Made by a program: the position numbers and the translations under genes. From Bacillus sp. ISL-37 (GTDB taxonomy: Bacteria > Bacillota > Bacilli > Bacillales > Cytobacillaceae): a stretch of DNA of 64,000 bases. Where the stretch lies: contig NZ_JAGGQL010000003.1 in assembly GCF_018613315.1 (NCBI RefSeq), positions 310,001 to 374,000 on the forward strand, given 5' to 3'. The notes under the pieces are model-generated. The model saw nothing but the letters and a program-made list of their open reading frames with translations, was not told the origin of the DNA and ran no database searches. Positions 25,128 through 34,676 of this stretch are shown here, one piece after another (the first letter of the stretch is position 1; each line of letters starts with the position of its first letter).

Positions 25128-28100
25128 AACCTCTGAAACTGACGATGCAGGCCTTTGGGCCATATGCCGGTGCGGAAACAATTGACTTTAGGCAGCTTGA
25201 AAACCGGACGATGTTTGTCATTTCTGGCAAAACTGGTTCCGGAAAGACAACCATTTTTGATGGCATCAGTTATGCGATTTACGGCAAGGCAAGCGGTGAG
25301 GACCGGAATGGTTCCGACTTGCGAAGCCAGTTTGCGGATGATGAGTTATTGACTGAAGTTACGCTTGAATTTTCTTTGCGTCAAAAGACATACCAGATTA
25401 CCAGATCTCCGCAGCAGGAAAAGAAAAAGAAGTCTGGTGAAGGAACGACTACTGTCGGTGCAAAAGCAGAATTATATTTAATTGACGAAAACGGAGAACT
25501 GCAGCTGCTTGCTTCAAATGTTCGCGAAGTGGATGAAAAGGTCAAGGAGATCATGATCATCGACAGCAATCAATTCCGGCAGATTCTGATGATCCCCCAG
25601 GGGGAATTCCGTAAGCTTCTAACGTCGGACAGTAAAGAAAAAGAAGTCATACTGCAAAGACTTTTCCATACGGAAATCTATAAAAGAGTAGAAGAAAAAC
25701 TTAGAGAAGAAGCAACTGTCCTGAAAAAATCGGTTGAGGACCAGGTTGAGAAAAGAAATTCAGCCCTTCGCAGCATTAAAGCTGTCGAAAATGAAGAATT
25801 GATGGAATATGTAGAAGCTGGCAGTACAAACGATGTCCTGATCCTCCCGCTTTTGAAAGAAGAAATTGGCGCAATGGAAACAAAACTTGAAAAGTTGAAT
25901 AAAGACCGTGAAAAGCTTCAGCTGGACCGCGATAAAATGCAGCAGCGTTTGTTCGAAGCGGAAGCAACCTTAAAACAAATCCAATCACTAGAAACCTTGA
26001 AGATGACAAAGGAAAAGCTTGAAGCTCAAAAGGACCTTTTTGAAGAAAAAGAAAAACAAACAGTGCTTGCAAAAAAAGCAGCCCTTCTGAATGCACAGGA
26101 ACAGCTTTGCCACCGACTTAAGGCCGACCTGGACAGTATAACAAATCAGGTAAGTGTGATCACGAAGCGAATTGAACAATTAACAGCGAGACTCACAGCA
26201 GCCGAAAAAGAACACCAGAAACAAATTGATCGGGAACCTGAGCGAAAAGCAGCTGCTGAACAGGTTAACAGCCTTGAAAATATGAAGGAAGATGTACATG
26301 CATTCGCCAGCATAGCTGCACAGTTTGCAGAGCTAAAGCAAGCACTGGAATCATCGGTACAGAACCGGGAGAACAATGAAGCCAAGCTTAAGTCAACAGA
26401 GGAGCGACTTAAAGTCTTGCTTACAGAAAAGGAAGATGCCGAAAAGGCGCAGATTACTTATCTGGAGAATGACCGGAAATTGGAAAAGCTGCTGCTTGAA
26501 TTGGACAAGCTGAAAAAGCTTGGCAACCACAATCAGAAAGTCAAACAGGTTCGTTCGAGTTTTGAAACCCGCAAAGGTCAGTTTAACCAAGCTGTTTCCA
26601 GACTGAATGATGCCAAAGCCGCAGTAGAAGCTCTTGAGCAAAAATGGCTGCATTCACAGGCTGCTGTTTTGGCTGCATCTCTGCATGAAGGTGGCGCTTG
26701 CCCTGTTTGCGGATCAGAGGATCATCCTGAACCCGCGAAAGCAACAGAAGGTTTTATCCCGACCCAAGAAGATCTAAAAGCTGCCCGGGAGCAGATCACT
26801 GGTGTTGAAAAAGAGAAGAGCGCTGCTGAAAAGTCTTATATTGAAACAGATACGACATTAAGGTCGATGATTGAAACAGGAGAAGAAATGATGGCTGAGG
26901 TCGTCAAATTCCGCCCTGACTTAGATGTTGGCCAGTTAGCTGATGCCGTACTTCTGACTGAAAGTGATATTGAAAAGCTCCAAAATGAGCAGAAACAGTA
27001 TTCGGTAAAAATAAAAGCCCTGGAAAAAATCAAAACTGAAATCAAAAGGTTTGAAGACGACAGAGAAAGGCTGAATAAGCAGCTGAAAGCTATCGACGAA
27101 AGCTATCAAAGCCTGATGATCCAGTATACAGAAAAGAAAACCACCCTAGAGAGAATAACAGGGAAAATACCTGAACAACTGCGCTCACTGCAAGTATTCG
27201 AATTGAAAATGAAATCAGCACGACTCTTACAGAAGCAGCTTGATGAGGAACTGGAGCAGGCCCGCAAAAATTATCAGGAAGCGAAAGAACTTCTGGGAAC
27301 CGAAAAAGCACGAAGTGAAGAGGCTGAAAAGAGATTGAAGGAAATAGATACGCAATTGACAGCCGAGCGCGAAACATTCAAAAACAATATGACATCCCAG
27401 GGCTTTGAAAACTATCAGGCCTATCACCAGGCGAAAATACCAGAACAGGCTATTCAACAGCTTGATGCAGACATCTTGAATTATCGAGAAGAAGTCAGGT
27501 CAGTAACGGATCGTTTCGCAGAGCAGTCTGAGATGCTAAAAGATGTCAAGAAGCCAGATTTGGAAGCACTTCAATCAGAATTCGCACAATTAAATAAAAT
27601 AATCAAAGAAACAGACGAAGCATACCAGGATTTAAATCTTAAAAAACGCGATAATCAATCTATTATGGAACAGGTAGACTCTTTGAATGAGCAGATGAAG
27701 GTGCTTGAGGAAAAATATAAGCTAGTCGGCCATTTATTCGAGATTTCAAAAGGCCAGAACACATACAGGATTACATTCGAGCGCTTTGTCCTGGCAGCTT
27801 TCCTAGATGATATTCTTGCAGAGGCTAATGTAAGACTCAACAAGATGACGAGCGGACGATACCGATTATTACGAAAGACTGATCGTTCAAAAGGCAATGT
27901 ACAGAGTGGATTGGAGCTATTGGTTCTGGATGCATATACCGGACAGGAGCGCCATGTAAAGACATTGTCTGGCGGAGAAAGCTTCAAGGCGGCGTTATCA
28001 CTTGCCCTGGGATTGGCCGATGTTGTCCAGAATTACGCAGGTGGAGTTTCATTAGAGACAATGTTCATAGATGAAGGCTTCGGAACCCTTGATCCAGAGT

Positions 28101-28261
28101 CCCTGGACCAGGCCATTGAAGCATTAATCGATATCCAGAGCAGCGGCCGACTTGTCGGAATCATCTCCCATGTACCAGAGCTAAAGGAACGGATCGACGT
28201 AAGGCTCGAGGTCATATCCACCCAAACAGGAAGCAAAACAGAATTTCATTTAATGAATTAA
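25124..28261 (+). CDS. sbcC: Exonuclease SbcCD subunit C (Rad50-like ATPase)
   Basis: 1045 residues with SMC/Rad50 architecture: Walker A GKTGSGKT (35-42), a Q-loop region QILMIPQGEFRKLL, two long coiled coils (~190-500 and ~560-860) around a zinc hook CPVC (Cys526 and Cys529), then the ABC signature LSGGES (about 947) and Walker B with D-loop FIDEGFGTLD (about 980). It forms the ATP-driven clamp for SbcD. Length matches the family (1000-1150). It starts inside the sbcD stop with its own GGAGGGA site. Confidence 0.95.
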   Translation: MKPLKLTMQAFGPYAGAETIDFRQLENRTMFVISGKTGSGKTTIFDGISYAIYGKASGEDRNGSDLRSQFADDELLTEVTLEFSLRQKTYQITRSPQQEKKKKSGEGTTTVGAKAELYLIDENGELQLLASNVREVDEKVKEIMIIDSNQFRQILMIPQGEFRKLLTSDSKEKEVILQRLFHTEIYKRVEEKLREEATVLKKSVEDQVEKRNSALRSIKAVENEELMEYVEAGSTNDVLILPLLKEEIGAMETKLEKLNKDREKLQLDRDKMQQRLFEAEATLKQIQSLETLKMTKEKLEAQKDLFEEKEKQTVLAKKAALLNAQEQLCHRLKADLDSITNQVSVITKRIEQLTARLTAAEKEHQKQIDREPERKAAAEQVNSLENMKEDVHAFASIAAQFAELKQALESSVQNRENNEAKLKSTEERLKVLLTEKEDAEKAQITYLENDRKLEKLLLELDKLKKLGNHNQKVKQVRSSFETRKGQFNQAVSRLNDAKAAVEALEQKWLHSQAAVLAASLHEGGACPVCGSEDHPEPAKATEGFIPTQEDLKAAREQITGVEKEKSAAEKSYIETDTTLRSMIETGEEMMAEVVKFRPDLDVGQLADAVLLTESDIEKLQNEQKQYSVKIKALEKIKTEIKRFEDDRERLNKQLKAIDESYQSLMIQYTEKKTTLERITGKIPEQLRSLQVFELKMKSARLLQKQLDEELEQARKNYQEAKELLGTEKARSEEAEKRLKEIDTQLTAERETFKNNMTSQGFENYQAYHQAKIPEQAIQQLDADILNYREEVRSVTDRFAEQSEMLKDVKKPDLEALQSEFAQLNKIIKETDEAYQDLNLKKRDNQSIMEQVDSLNEQMKVLEEKYKLVGHLFEISKGQNTYRITFERFVLAAFLDDILAEANVRLNKMTSGRYRLLRKTDRSKGNVQSGLELLVLDAYTGQERHVKTLSGGESFKAALSLALGLADVVQNYAGGVSLETMFIDEGFGTLDPESLDQAIEALIDIQSSGRLVGIISHVPELKERIDVRLEVISTQTGSKTEFHLMN

Positions 28262-28405
28262 ACTGAGAAATACAGCATCTTGAAATTGGTGCTGTATTTT
28301 CGCGAATATTCAGCAGCTCACATCCAGAAGTATCGATCGAATTGGTTGGGAGTCCTGGTTCTAAACAAGGAAGAACAAAGACATACGTCAGCAGGGAGTT
28401 TTATC

Positions 28406-29467
28406 ATGGAATTTGAAGTTCAATATTTATCATTTTATGTTGTACAGGTAGAAGGCAAAGGAGAGCAGGCTGATAAAAGATATAAGCATTTCCAGACATT
28501 GAATGAGCAAGAATATGAATCTAGTCATTTAAAGGACTTTCTTGATGGCGAGTTCGCAAAAATCGTCAAGCGCAAGGTAGATCGCCATCCAAAAACAGAT
28601 GAAGTTTCCACCAAGCTCGGCTACTTCATCGTTGAGGAGGGCCACGATTTAACCTCCAACCCAAACTACAACCTTTTCCATCGTGTCCGTTTCGCGGAGT
28701 CAAAGGAAGACTTCCAGCAAGAGAGTGAAAAATTCGCTATTGCTTACGTAGATACAAGCGCTGTAAGAGGCGGAGCTTTCATCGTAGCAAGAGCCAAGCT
28801 ACGCAAGTTTTTTGATGATGCATTCGTGTTCATCCTGAAATGCGATTTTGAACCAAAGGTTGCCTCTATTTCCGATGAATCGACATTGATCCGGCAGGTG
28901 GAAATGGCGATAACGACGAAAAACATGAAATCAATACAGTATCCCTATATGCCAGAAGAGGGAATGATCCAGGATAATGAACTAAAAATCAACCAGTCCT
29001 CACATGCACGTTATTTTGAAGACTTCCTAAAATATGTAGAGTATGGCCAGTCAATGCCTGAAATCGTAAAGACTCAGGTCATAGAGATGGTCCGCGGGCA
29101 TATGGAAGAAACCTTCGAGCCAGAAAGTGAAGAACGGGAGCAGCTTGAGAACGCAATGGAAATTTGGGCGGCCAGCGAAAAACGTGAGCTCCAGGAACGC
29201 TTCGAGCCCGAACAGGTCATTGAAGCGGCTGCACAGCTTATCGAGCATACCCCTGAACTCGAACTGAAAATGAAGCTCGACCACATTTCGGTAAAAGGAT
29301 TGCTGGCTGATTACGGTGACAGCATCCATCTGGCAAAGGTTAATGGAAAGTATGTGATCATGATCGAAGCCGACACCATTACCTTTGAAAAAGGCTTTTC
29401 CCCAGTCGAATTTGCAAAACCGGATGAAATCGGCACTGTAGTTGAAAGAATCAGGCAAAAGAGCTGA
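28406..29467 (+). CDS. DUF3900 family protein
   Basis: 353 residues from the ATG at 28406, which has GGGAG 8 nt upstream; an in-frame upstream extension (from 28280) covers the intergenic region and is unlikely to be translated. The start MEFEVQYLSFYVVQVEG and the length match what I remember of DUF3900, a Bacillaceae family of unknown function. The protein is soluble, acidic, has no cysteine cluster and no signal peptide. It lies 144 bp downstream of sbcC and ends at a strong terminator, so it could be transcribed with sbcDC. A few nucleoid-associated proteins (YejK/NdpA type) have a similar layout, but I see no decisive motif. Confidence 0.6.
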   Translation: MEFEVQYLSFYVVQVEGKGEQADKRYKHFQTLNEQEYESSHLKDFLDGEFAKIVKRKVDRHPKTDEVSTKLGYFIVEEGHDLTSNPNYNLFHRVRFAESKEDFQQESEKFAIAYVDTSAVRGGAFIVARAKLRKFFDDAFVFILKCDFEPKVASISDESTLIRQVEMAITTKNMKSIQYPYMPEEGMIQDNELKINQSSHARYFEDFLKYVEYGQSMPEIVKTQVIEMVRGHMEETFEPESEEREQLENAMEIWAASEKRELQERFEPEQVIEAAAQLIEHTPELELKMKLDHISVKGLLADYGDSIHLAKVNGKYVIMIEADTITFEKGFSPVEFAKPDEIGTVVERIRQKS

Positions 29468-29511
29468 CCTTTCTCATACACAGCAGGGCATTTTGTATTA
29501 CTCATACACAG

Positions 29512-29545
29512 AAAAGCATTGGCATAATTGCCAGTGCTTTTTTAC
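29512..29545 (+). terminator. Intrinsic terminator
   Basis: 13-bp stem AAAAGCATTGGCA / TGCCAGTGCTTTT with TAAT loop and T run. A short direct repeat CTCATACACAG occurs twice just before it (about 29473 and 29501). Confidence 0.85.
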
Positions 29546-29620
29546 TTCTTGTCATCAACTTCATTTTTTGGTTACAATTGGAAAGGAGGAGTGGTTGTAT
29601 AGCAGTAAGGGGGATTAGGA

Positions 29621-30121
29621 ATGGTTACTACATATGTAAACTGGAACAACGCAAGAGTTAAATTATCCTGGCAGGAAGATGACCAGCTTCCACCCAGGGA
29701 GTTAATCAGTAGTGTCCATGGTTTCTGTTTCCACAATGATAAGGTGCTCCTGGTAAACTTAAATCATCGCGGATGGGATATGACTGGAGGTCATATTGAA
29801 GCAAGTGAATCCGTTGAGGAATGCTTTAAGAGAGAAACTATGGAAGAGGCCTATGTTTCTGGTGATTGCAGGCTTTTAGGTTCAATTATTGTCGATCATA
29901 GTGAAAACTCGCTATGGAATGAGAATAGTCTCTACCCCAAAGTCGGTTTCCAAGTGTTTTACCGGATGGACATTAAAGAAATACACGATTTCGATGCAGG
30001 ATATGAATCCTCTGAAAGAATATTTGTCGATCAAAATCAGGTCCGCGAGTATTATCATGATTGGCATACGCTGTATGAACACATTTTAAATTATGCTGCT
30101 AATAAAAAAATAATAGATTAA
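29621..30121 (+). CDS. Nudix hydrolase
   Basis: 166 residues with a Nudix box G-HIEAS-E-SVEECFK-RETMEEA (around residues 57-78), which fits G-x5-E-x7-REUxEE except that the usual Gly after EE is Ala. Such enzymes hydrolyse nucleoside diphosphates linked to another group; the substrate cannot be told. A WNNARVKLSWQ lead and a DWHTLYEHI tail surround the fold. GGGGGATTAGGA precedes the ATG. The methyltransferase gene follows after 19 nt, so the two form an operon ending at the terminator at 30927. Confidence 0.82.
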   Translation: MVTTYVNWNNARVKLSWQEDDQLPPRELISSVHGFCFHNDKVLLVNLNHRGWDMTGGHIEASESVEECFKRETMEEAYVSGDCRLLGSIIVDHSENSLWNENSLYPKVGFQVFYRMDIKEIHDFDAGYESSERIFVDQNQVREYYHDWHTLYEHILNYAANKKIID

Positions 30122-30140
30122 GATAGTTAGGGTGATTCAA

Positions 30141-30920
30141 ATGGATGCAGTTAAACAAAATAGTCTTGCATGGGACAAGAAGGTTGAAAGTGAAGCAGTT
30201 TATACTAAGGCTGTTTCAAGGGAAGTAATTGAAAAAAGCAAAGCGGGAGAATGGGAAATAACAGTTACGACTGGAAAACCGGTCCCAAGAAGCTGGTTTC
30301 CACAATCACTGGCAGGATTGAAAGTTCTTTGTCTTGCTTCTGGCGGCGGACAGCAGGGGCCCGTTCTGGCTGCAGCGGGAGCTGATGTAACAGTTGTTGA
30401 TATCTCCAAAAAACAGTTGGAACAGGATGAATTTGTTGCGAAAAGAGATGGACTCAATTTAAGTACATTACAATGCAGCATGACAGATCTTTCGGCATTT
30501 AGTGATGAGCAATTTGACATGATCATCCATCCAGTGGCCAATTTATTCGTCGAAGACATCTCACTAGTTTGGAAGGAAGCATCAAGAGTATTGAAAGACA
30601 AAGGGACGCTAATATCCGGCTTTACAAATCCGCTCTTATTTATTTTCGATGATGAAGAGGACAAGAAAGGAAACCTGGTGGTGAAACATAAGATTCCTAC
30701 GTCGTCACTTGATAATCTGACAGGTGAAGAAAAGGAAGAGTATATGAACTCTGATCAAACGATTGAATTCGGCCATACATTAGAGAATCAGATCCAGGGT
30801 CAAATTGATGCCGGCCTGGTCATTGCTGGATTGTATGAAGACGATTTTGGCGGCAGAAGGCCACTTGATGAGTATATTAAATGCTTTGTCGCAACAAGAG
30901 CAGTTAAGATTAAGCTCTAA
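30141..30920 (+). CDS. Class I SAM-dependent methyltransferase
   Basis: 259 residues from the ATG at 30141 (GGGTGA 5 nt upstream; a GTG 9 nt earlier is possible). Rossmann motif I is VLCLASGGGQQGPVLAAAGADV, with VVDIS as the acidic strand-2 end binding the SAM ribose, and FDMIIHPVANLFVED for motif post-II. This pattern fits the YcgJ/UbiE-like class I family. The substrate is unknown; the N-terminal WEITVTTGKPVPRSWFP is conserved in a Bacillus group of unknown function. Co-transcribed with the Nudix gene. Confidence 0.82.
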   Translation: MDAVKQNSLAWDKKVESEAVYTKAVSREVIEKSKAGEWEITVTTGKPVPRSWFPQSLAGLKVLCLASGGGQQGPVLAAAGADVTVVDISKKQLEQDEFVAKRDGLNLSTLQCSMTDLSAFSDEQFDMIIHPVANLFVEDISLVWKEASRVLKDKGTLISGFTNPLLFIFDDEEDKKGNLVVKHKIPTSSLDNLTGEEKEEYMNSDQTIEFGHTLENQIQGQIDAGLVIAGLYEDDFGGRRPLDEYIKCFVATRAVKIKL

Positions 30921-30926
30921 AGTGCT

Positions 30927-30955
30927 AAAGCCCTAAGCATCCTTAGGGCTTTTTC
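30927..30955 (+). terminator. Intrinsic terminator
   Basis: Perfect 11-bp stem AAAGCCCTAAG / CTTAGGGCTTT with a CATC loop and T run; ends the Nudix-methyltransferase unit. Confidence 0.92.
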
Positions 30956-30984
30956 TTATATATTTAGAATATTTAGACTAATAG

Positions 30985-31045
30985 TTGAATATTTCAATAT
31001 AAACGTTATAATAAAGTTAATAATACATACCGACCGGTTAGTAGA
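30985..31045 (+). promoter_or_regulatory. Promoter and TetR-type operator 1 (31065 operon)
   Basis: TTGAAT (30985-30990), 16-nt spacer, TATAAT (31007-31012), then an imperfect palindrome CATACCGACC-GGTTAGTAGA centred at 31035/31036, about +17. The same palindrome occurs at 34171, 49466 and 54001. Operator within the first transcribed bases implies repression, most likely by the TetR protein encoded at the end of this operon. Confidence 0.75.
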
Positions 31046-31064
31046 TAGCCTAAGGGGGAATAAA

Positions 31065-31817
31065 ATGAGATTAGAAAACAAGACAGCAATCATTACTGGC
31101 GGTGCCAGCGGTATAGGCCGTGCAGCCGCCCTTCGATTTGCTGCGGAAGGAGCTCAGCTGGTGATTGCCGATGTGAATGGTGATGGCGGGCGAGAGACAG
31201 TTCAGCTTATTGAACAACAGGGAGGCAGCGCTCTATTTTTTGAGATAAATGTAAGCGATTCCAAAAAGGTCAAAGAACTCGTTTCAACAACTGTTGAAGC
31301 ATACGGTAAGCTTGATATTCTCTTTAATAACGCAGGCATAGGCAATCCGGATGTTAAAAGTGTTGATCTTGAGGAAGAGGATTGGGACAGGATCATTGAT
31401 ATTAACCTGAAAGGGGTATTCCTCGGCATTAAATATGCGGTTCCTGAGATGAAAAAGGCTGGAGGCGGAGCGATTATCAACACCTCTAGTTTGCTTGGGA
31501 TCAAGGGACAAAAATATCTGGCTGCGTACAATGCATCCAAGGCCGGCGTCATCTTGCTGACCAAAAATGCAGCGTTAGAATACGGCAGAGACCATATCCG
31601 TGTAAATGCTATTGCCCCGGGTGTTATCGACACCCAAATTATCGACGGGTGGAAAAATGATGAGCGAAAATGGCCAATTATTTCGAGGGCCAATGCCTTA
31701 GGCAGAATCGGAACACCTGAGGAGGTCGCAAATGCGGTCCTGTTCTTAGCCTCCGATGAAGCTTCCTTTATTACTGGTGCCACTTTGTCAGTCGACGGCG
31801 GTGGACTGACATTTTAG
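31065..31817 (+). CDS. SDR-family 3-hydroxyacyl/oxo-acyl dehydrogenase
   Basis: 250-residue classical short-chain dehydrogenase: TGGASGIGR cofactor motif, an Asp after strand 2 (ADVNGDG) favouring NAD over NADP, NNAG, and catalytic Ser in NTSS with Y-N-A-S-K. The end GATLSVDGGGLTF is typical of the FabG-like group. Its place at the head of an operon with an acyl-CoA ligase and a TetR regulator suggests it oxidises 3-hydroxyacyl-CoA or a related alcohol; the exact substrate is inferred. GGGGGAA precedes the ATG. Confidence 0.82.
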   Translation: MRLENKTAIITGGASGIGRAAALRFAAEGAQLVIADVNGDGGRETVQLIEQQGGSALFFEINVSDSKKVKELVSTTVEAYGKLDILFNNAGIGNPDVKSVDLEEEDWDRIIDINLKGVFLGIKYAVPEMKKAGGGAIINTSSLLGIKGQKYLAAYNASKAGVILLTKNAALEYGRDHIRVNAIAPGVIDTQIIDGWKNDERKWPIISRANALGRIGTPEEVANAVLFLASDEASFITGATLSVDGGGLTF

Positions 31818-31857
31818 CCATATACAATTAAGTTATATTTTGAATGGGGGAAATTAA

Positions 31858-33471
31858 ATGAGCGAGAAGAACGTCTGGCTTTCCAAGTATCCTGACTCCA
31901 TTGCATCCACTATCACTATTCCTGAAAAATCTTTGCCGCAAATGCTGCGAGAATCAGCAGAGAAGTATCCTCAAAATAATGCTTTATCCTTCTATGGCAG
32001 GAAAGTTACCTACGAACAATTGTCCCAGACTGTGACACATTTTGCCTCAGCACTGCAAAACAGAAGAGTCGAGGCTGGAGACAGAGTTGCCATCATGCTT
32101 CCGAACTGTCCTCAATATGTCATTTCATATTTTGGGGTATTGACAGCAGGGGGTATTGTCACACAGATTAATCCAATGTCCGTTGAACGTGAGCTTGAAT
32201 ATATTCTCAATGACTCAGGAGCGGAAACGATTGTCGTGTTTGATGCGCTCTATGCCAAAGTTAAAAGTGTTCAGGCCTCTACGAAACTAAGAAATATCAT
32301 TGTTGTCAGTCTCCAACCTTCTAATCATGATTTTGCACCAGATACAAAATTTGAAGTGTTCTTATCAGAAAGCAGCGGCCGGACATCTGTAGCGGATGTT
32401 GATCCAGCAGAGGATGTCGCTGTCCTGCAGTATACCGGCGGAACGACAGGAAGATCCAAGGGAGCGATGCTAACCCATCAGAATCTGCTTGCTAATGTCC
32501 TGCAATCATATGAATTTTTCAAGAATGACATCAAACCTGGTCTAGAGCGCTCGTTGACTGTCATTCCCCTGTTCCATGTGTTTGGAATGACAGCTTGTAT
32601 GAATCTATCAATCTATACAGGGGCAGAGATTATTTTGTTGCCGCGCTTTGATCTGGAAGAGGTCCTGAATACGATAAAAAATGAGCAGCCGACCATGTTC
32701 CCAGGTGTGCCAACGATGTACGTCGCGATCACGAACCACCCGAAAGCAGAGGAATATGGAATCGGCAGCATAGAAATTTGCAACAGCGGCAGTGCTCCTA
32801 TGCCAGTCGAGCTGCTAAAAGAATTTGAGAGAAAAACTGGTTCAAAGATCCTTGAAGGCTATGGCCTTTCGGAGGCATCGCCAACTACACATTGCAATCC
32901 AAGTTTTGCGGAGAGAAAGCCTGGCAGTGTCGGTATCGGCATGCCATCAACAGAATACAAAGTTGTTGACCTGGCAACAGGAACAGAAGAAGTACCAGCT
33001 GGAGAACTGGGTGAAGTAATCATCAAAGGGCCGCAGGTTATGAAGGGCTATTGGAATATGCCAGAGGAGACAGCGAACACATTGAGGGATGGATGGCTTT
33101 ATACAGGTGATATTGCTAAGGTAGATGAAGACGGATATCTCTATATAGTCGACAGGAAAAAAGACTTAATCATTGCGAGCGGCTACAATATTTATCCGCG
33201 AGATATCGAGGAAGTATTATATGAACACCCAGCTGTCCAGGAGGCCGTTGTCATTGGCATACCGGATGAATACCGAGGTGAGGCAGTTAAAGCAGTGATC
33301 GTGCTTAAAGCAGGTAAGGAAGCGGATGAAGCTCAAATCAAGGAATTTTGCCGGCAAAATATGGCGGCATACAAGGTTCCGAACGTCGTGGAGTACCGTG
33401 AACAGCTGCCGAAGACGAGTGTGGGCAAGATTTTGCGCAGAGCATTAAGAGAAGAGGTAAAAAGTATATAA
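31858..33471 (+). CDS. Long-chain acyl-CoA synthetase
   Basis: 537-residue adenylate-forming enzyme that activates fatty acids with ATP and CoA. Motifs: P-loop-like YTGGTTGRSKGAMLTH (usual YTSGTTG has Ser; here Gly), EGYGLSEASPTTH, YTGDIAKVDEDGYL, DRKKDLIIASGYNIYPRD and the catalytic lysine in PKTSVGKILRR. Similar length and order to LcfA. It follows the SDR by 40 bp and precedes tetR, which has an extra promoter of its own. Chain length preference cannot be read. Confidence 0.9.
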   Translation: MSEKNVWLSKYPDSIASTITIPEKSLPQMLRESAEKYPQNNALSFYGRKVTYEQLSQTVTHFASALQNRRVEAGDRVAIMLPNCPQYVISYFGVLTAGGIVTQINPMSVERELEYILNDSGAETIVVFDALYAKVKSVQASTKLRNIIVVSLQPSNHDFAPDTKFEVFLSESSGRTSVADVDPAEDVAVLQYTGGTTGRSKGAMLTHQNLLANVLQSYEFFKNDIKPGLERSLTVIPLFHVFGMTACMNLSIYTGAEIILLPRFDLEEVLNTIKNEQPTMFPGVPTMYVAITNHPKAEEYGIGSIEICNSGSAPMPVELLKEFERKTGSKILEGYGLSEASPTTHCNPSFAERKPGSVGIGMPSTEYKVVDLATGTEEVPAGELGEVIIKGPQVMKGYWNMPEETANTLRDGWLYTGDIAKVDEDGYLYIVDRKKDLIIASGYNIYPRDIEEVLYEHPAVQEAVVIGIPDEYRGEAVKAVIVLKAGKEADEAQIKEFCRQNMAAYKVPNVVEYREQLPKTSVGKILRRALREEVKSI

Positions 33472-33487
33472 ATACTTTATTACTCAA

Positions 33488-33515
33488 TGGGACAGGGGGT
33501 AAAATATGGTATAAT
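33488..33515 (+). promoter_or_regulatory. Internal promoter of the TetR regulator gene
   Basis: TGGGAC (33488-33493), 16-nt spacer, extended -10 TGGTATAAT with TATAAT at 33510-33515. A degenerate ACTAGT-centred half palindrome (about 33524-33533) sits just after the start, a possible weak autoregulatory site. Confidence 0.55.
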
Positions 33516-33551
33516 TTCTGTGCAGACTAGTAGGATTGCGAGGACAGCAAA

Positions 33552-34115
33552 GTGAAAGAAAAAATTACAGCACACAGCATAAAATTATTTGAGAAGAAAG
33601 GCTTCAGTGAGACATCCATCCAGGATATTGTTGACTCACTCGGGGTGACCAAAGGTTCGTTTTATTATTACTTTTCCAGCAAAGAAGAATTACTGATGGA
33701 TATACACCTGAGATATATTGACGAGTTATTAGGACGTCAAGAAGAAATTCTCTCAGAACAGTCAACAAGCAAGCAAAAATTGTTCGATATCGTATATATG
33801 CTGATTAGAAGCATTAAATCAAAGGGTGCCTCGGCAAAAATCTTTTTCAGGGAAATGCGTCACTTAAGTGATGACAGGCTTTCCCAGATTGTCGCAAAGC
33901 GAGATCAATTCAGGATGAACGTTGAAAGACTGATTCGTGAAGGAATCGATAGCGGCGAATTCCGGAAGGATTTGAATCCTGTTATTGTTACCTTTGGTAT
34001 ACTGGGTGCTGCCAACTGGAGCTACCAGTGGTTCAATCCTCAGGGGAAGATATCAGATCGGGAAGTGGCCGAGATTTTTGTCGAAATGATCCTAAAGGGA
34101 ATCGAAGTCAATTGA
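33552..34115 (+). CDS. TetR/AcrR-family transcriptional regulator (FadR-like)
   Basis: 187 residues, GTG start with GCGAGGA upstream. The N-terminal helix-turn-helix is clear (IQDIVDSLGVTKGSFYYYFSSKEELL, residues about 24-49); the C-terminal ligand domain has FFREMRHLSDDRL and GILGAANWSYQWFNPQGK, a pattern typical of the fatty-acid/acyl-CoA responsive TetR group (FadR/KstR2-like). It is embedded in the catabolic genes, and four copies of one palindrome sit at the starts of neighbouring operons. It is the natural candidate to bind them and to be released by an acyl-CoA. Not proven. Confidence 0.85.
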   Translation: MKEKITAHSIKLFEKKGFSETSIQDIVDSLGVTKGSFYYYFSSKEELLMDIHLRYIDELLGRQEEILSEQSTSKQKLFDIVYMLIRSIKSKGASAKIFFREMRHLSDDRLSQIVAKRDQFRMNVERLIREGIDSGEFRKDLNPVIVTFGILGAANWSYQWFNPQGKISDREVAEIFVEMILKGIEVN

Positions 34116-34127
34116 AGAATGAATGTA

Positions 34128-34160
34128 GGGAGGGGCTTGTGAGAGCCAAGCCTCTTTCTA
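34128..34160 (+). terminator. Probable terminator after tetR
   Basis: Stem GAGGGGCTTG / CAAGCCTCTTT with a TGAGAG loop and a T-rich tail, 15 nt after the tetR stop. The same stretch could supply a -35 (TTGTGA, 34138-34143) and -10 (TATACC, 34160-34165) for the next operon. Confidence 0.55.
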
Positions 34161-34170
34161 TACCATTTAC

Positions 34171-34188
34171 ATACCAACCGGTTAGTAC
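34171..34188 (+). promoter_or_regulatory. TetR-type operator 2 (34238 operon)
   Basis: ATACCAACC-GGTTAGTAC, identical to operator 1 in its core ACCGGTTAGTA. It lies 50 bp before the thioesterase start and just past a candidate -10. Confidence 0.7.
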
Positions 34189-34237
34189 GAAGGGTGGTTA
34201 CTAAATTCTATACTGCAAAGAGTAAAGGAGCGATACT

Positions 34238-34639
34238 ATGCAGGAAATCCAGGTTCAGGCTCGATTCGGCGAGACAGACGCACTTGGACATATTAACAAT
34301 ACTAGTTATTTTGTTTATCTGGAGGAGGCAAGGATTCGTTTTTTCGAGTCTATAGGCTACAGCATGGAATTGAATGACTGGAAATTCATTTTAGCTTCCA
34401 CTAAATGTGATTTCGTTAGCCAGGGTTATTTTGATCAGTTATTAACGGTAAAAACTTATGTATCAAGAATTGGCTCAAAAAGCTTTCAGCTTGAGCATGA
34501 TATTGTTTGCTCGCAAACGCAGCAGCTGATTGCAAAGGGAAATGCAATCATTGTGTATTATGATTTTACAAATCAAAAGAGTGAGTCTTTGCCAGAATTG
34601 CTTAAAGAAGGCCTGAAAAGCTATTCATTGCCCGCATAA
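34238..34639 (+). CDS. Acyl-CoA thioesterase (hotdog, 4HBT/YbgC type)
   Basis: 133 residues, single hotdog domain with the active-site stretch RFGETDALGHINNTSYF (Asp14 of the Asp-x-x-Gly-His motif) and VYLEEARIRFF helix. The family hydrolyses acyl-CoA thioesters. It opens the operon under operator 2, where a thioesterase may prevent CoA trapping. AAAGGAG precedes the ATG. Confidence 0.82.
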   Translation: MQEIQVQARFGETDALGHINNTSYFVYLEEARIRFFESIGYSMELNDWKFILASTKCDFVSQGYFDQLLTVKTYVSRIGSKSFQLEHDIVCSQTQQLIAKGNAIIVYYDFTNQKSESLPELLKEGLKSYSLPA

Positions 34640-34676
34640 ATTACTGAAGATTCCGTTTAATTAGGAGGTGCCAAAA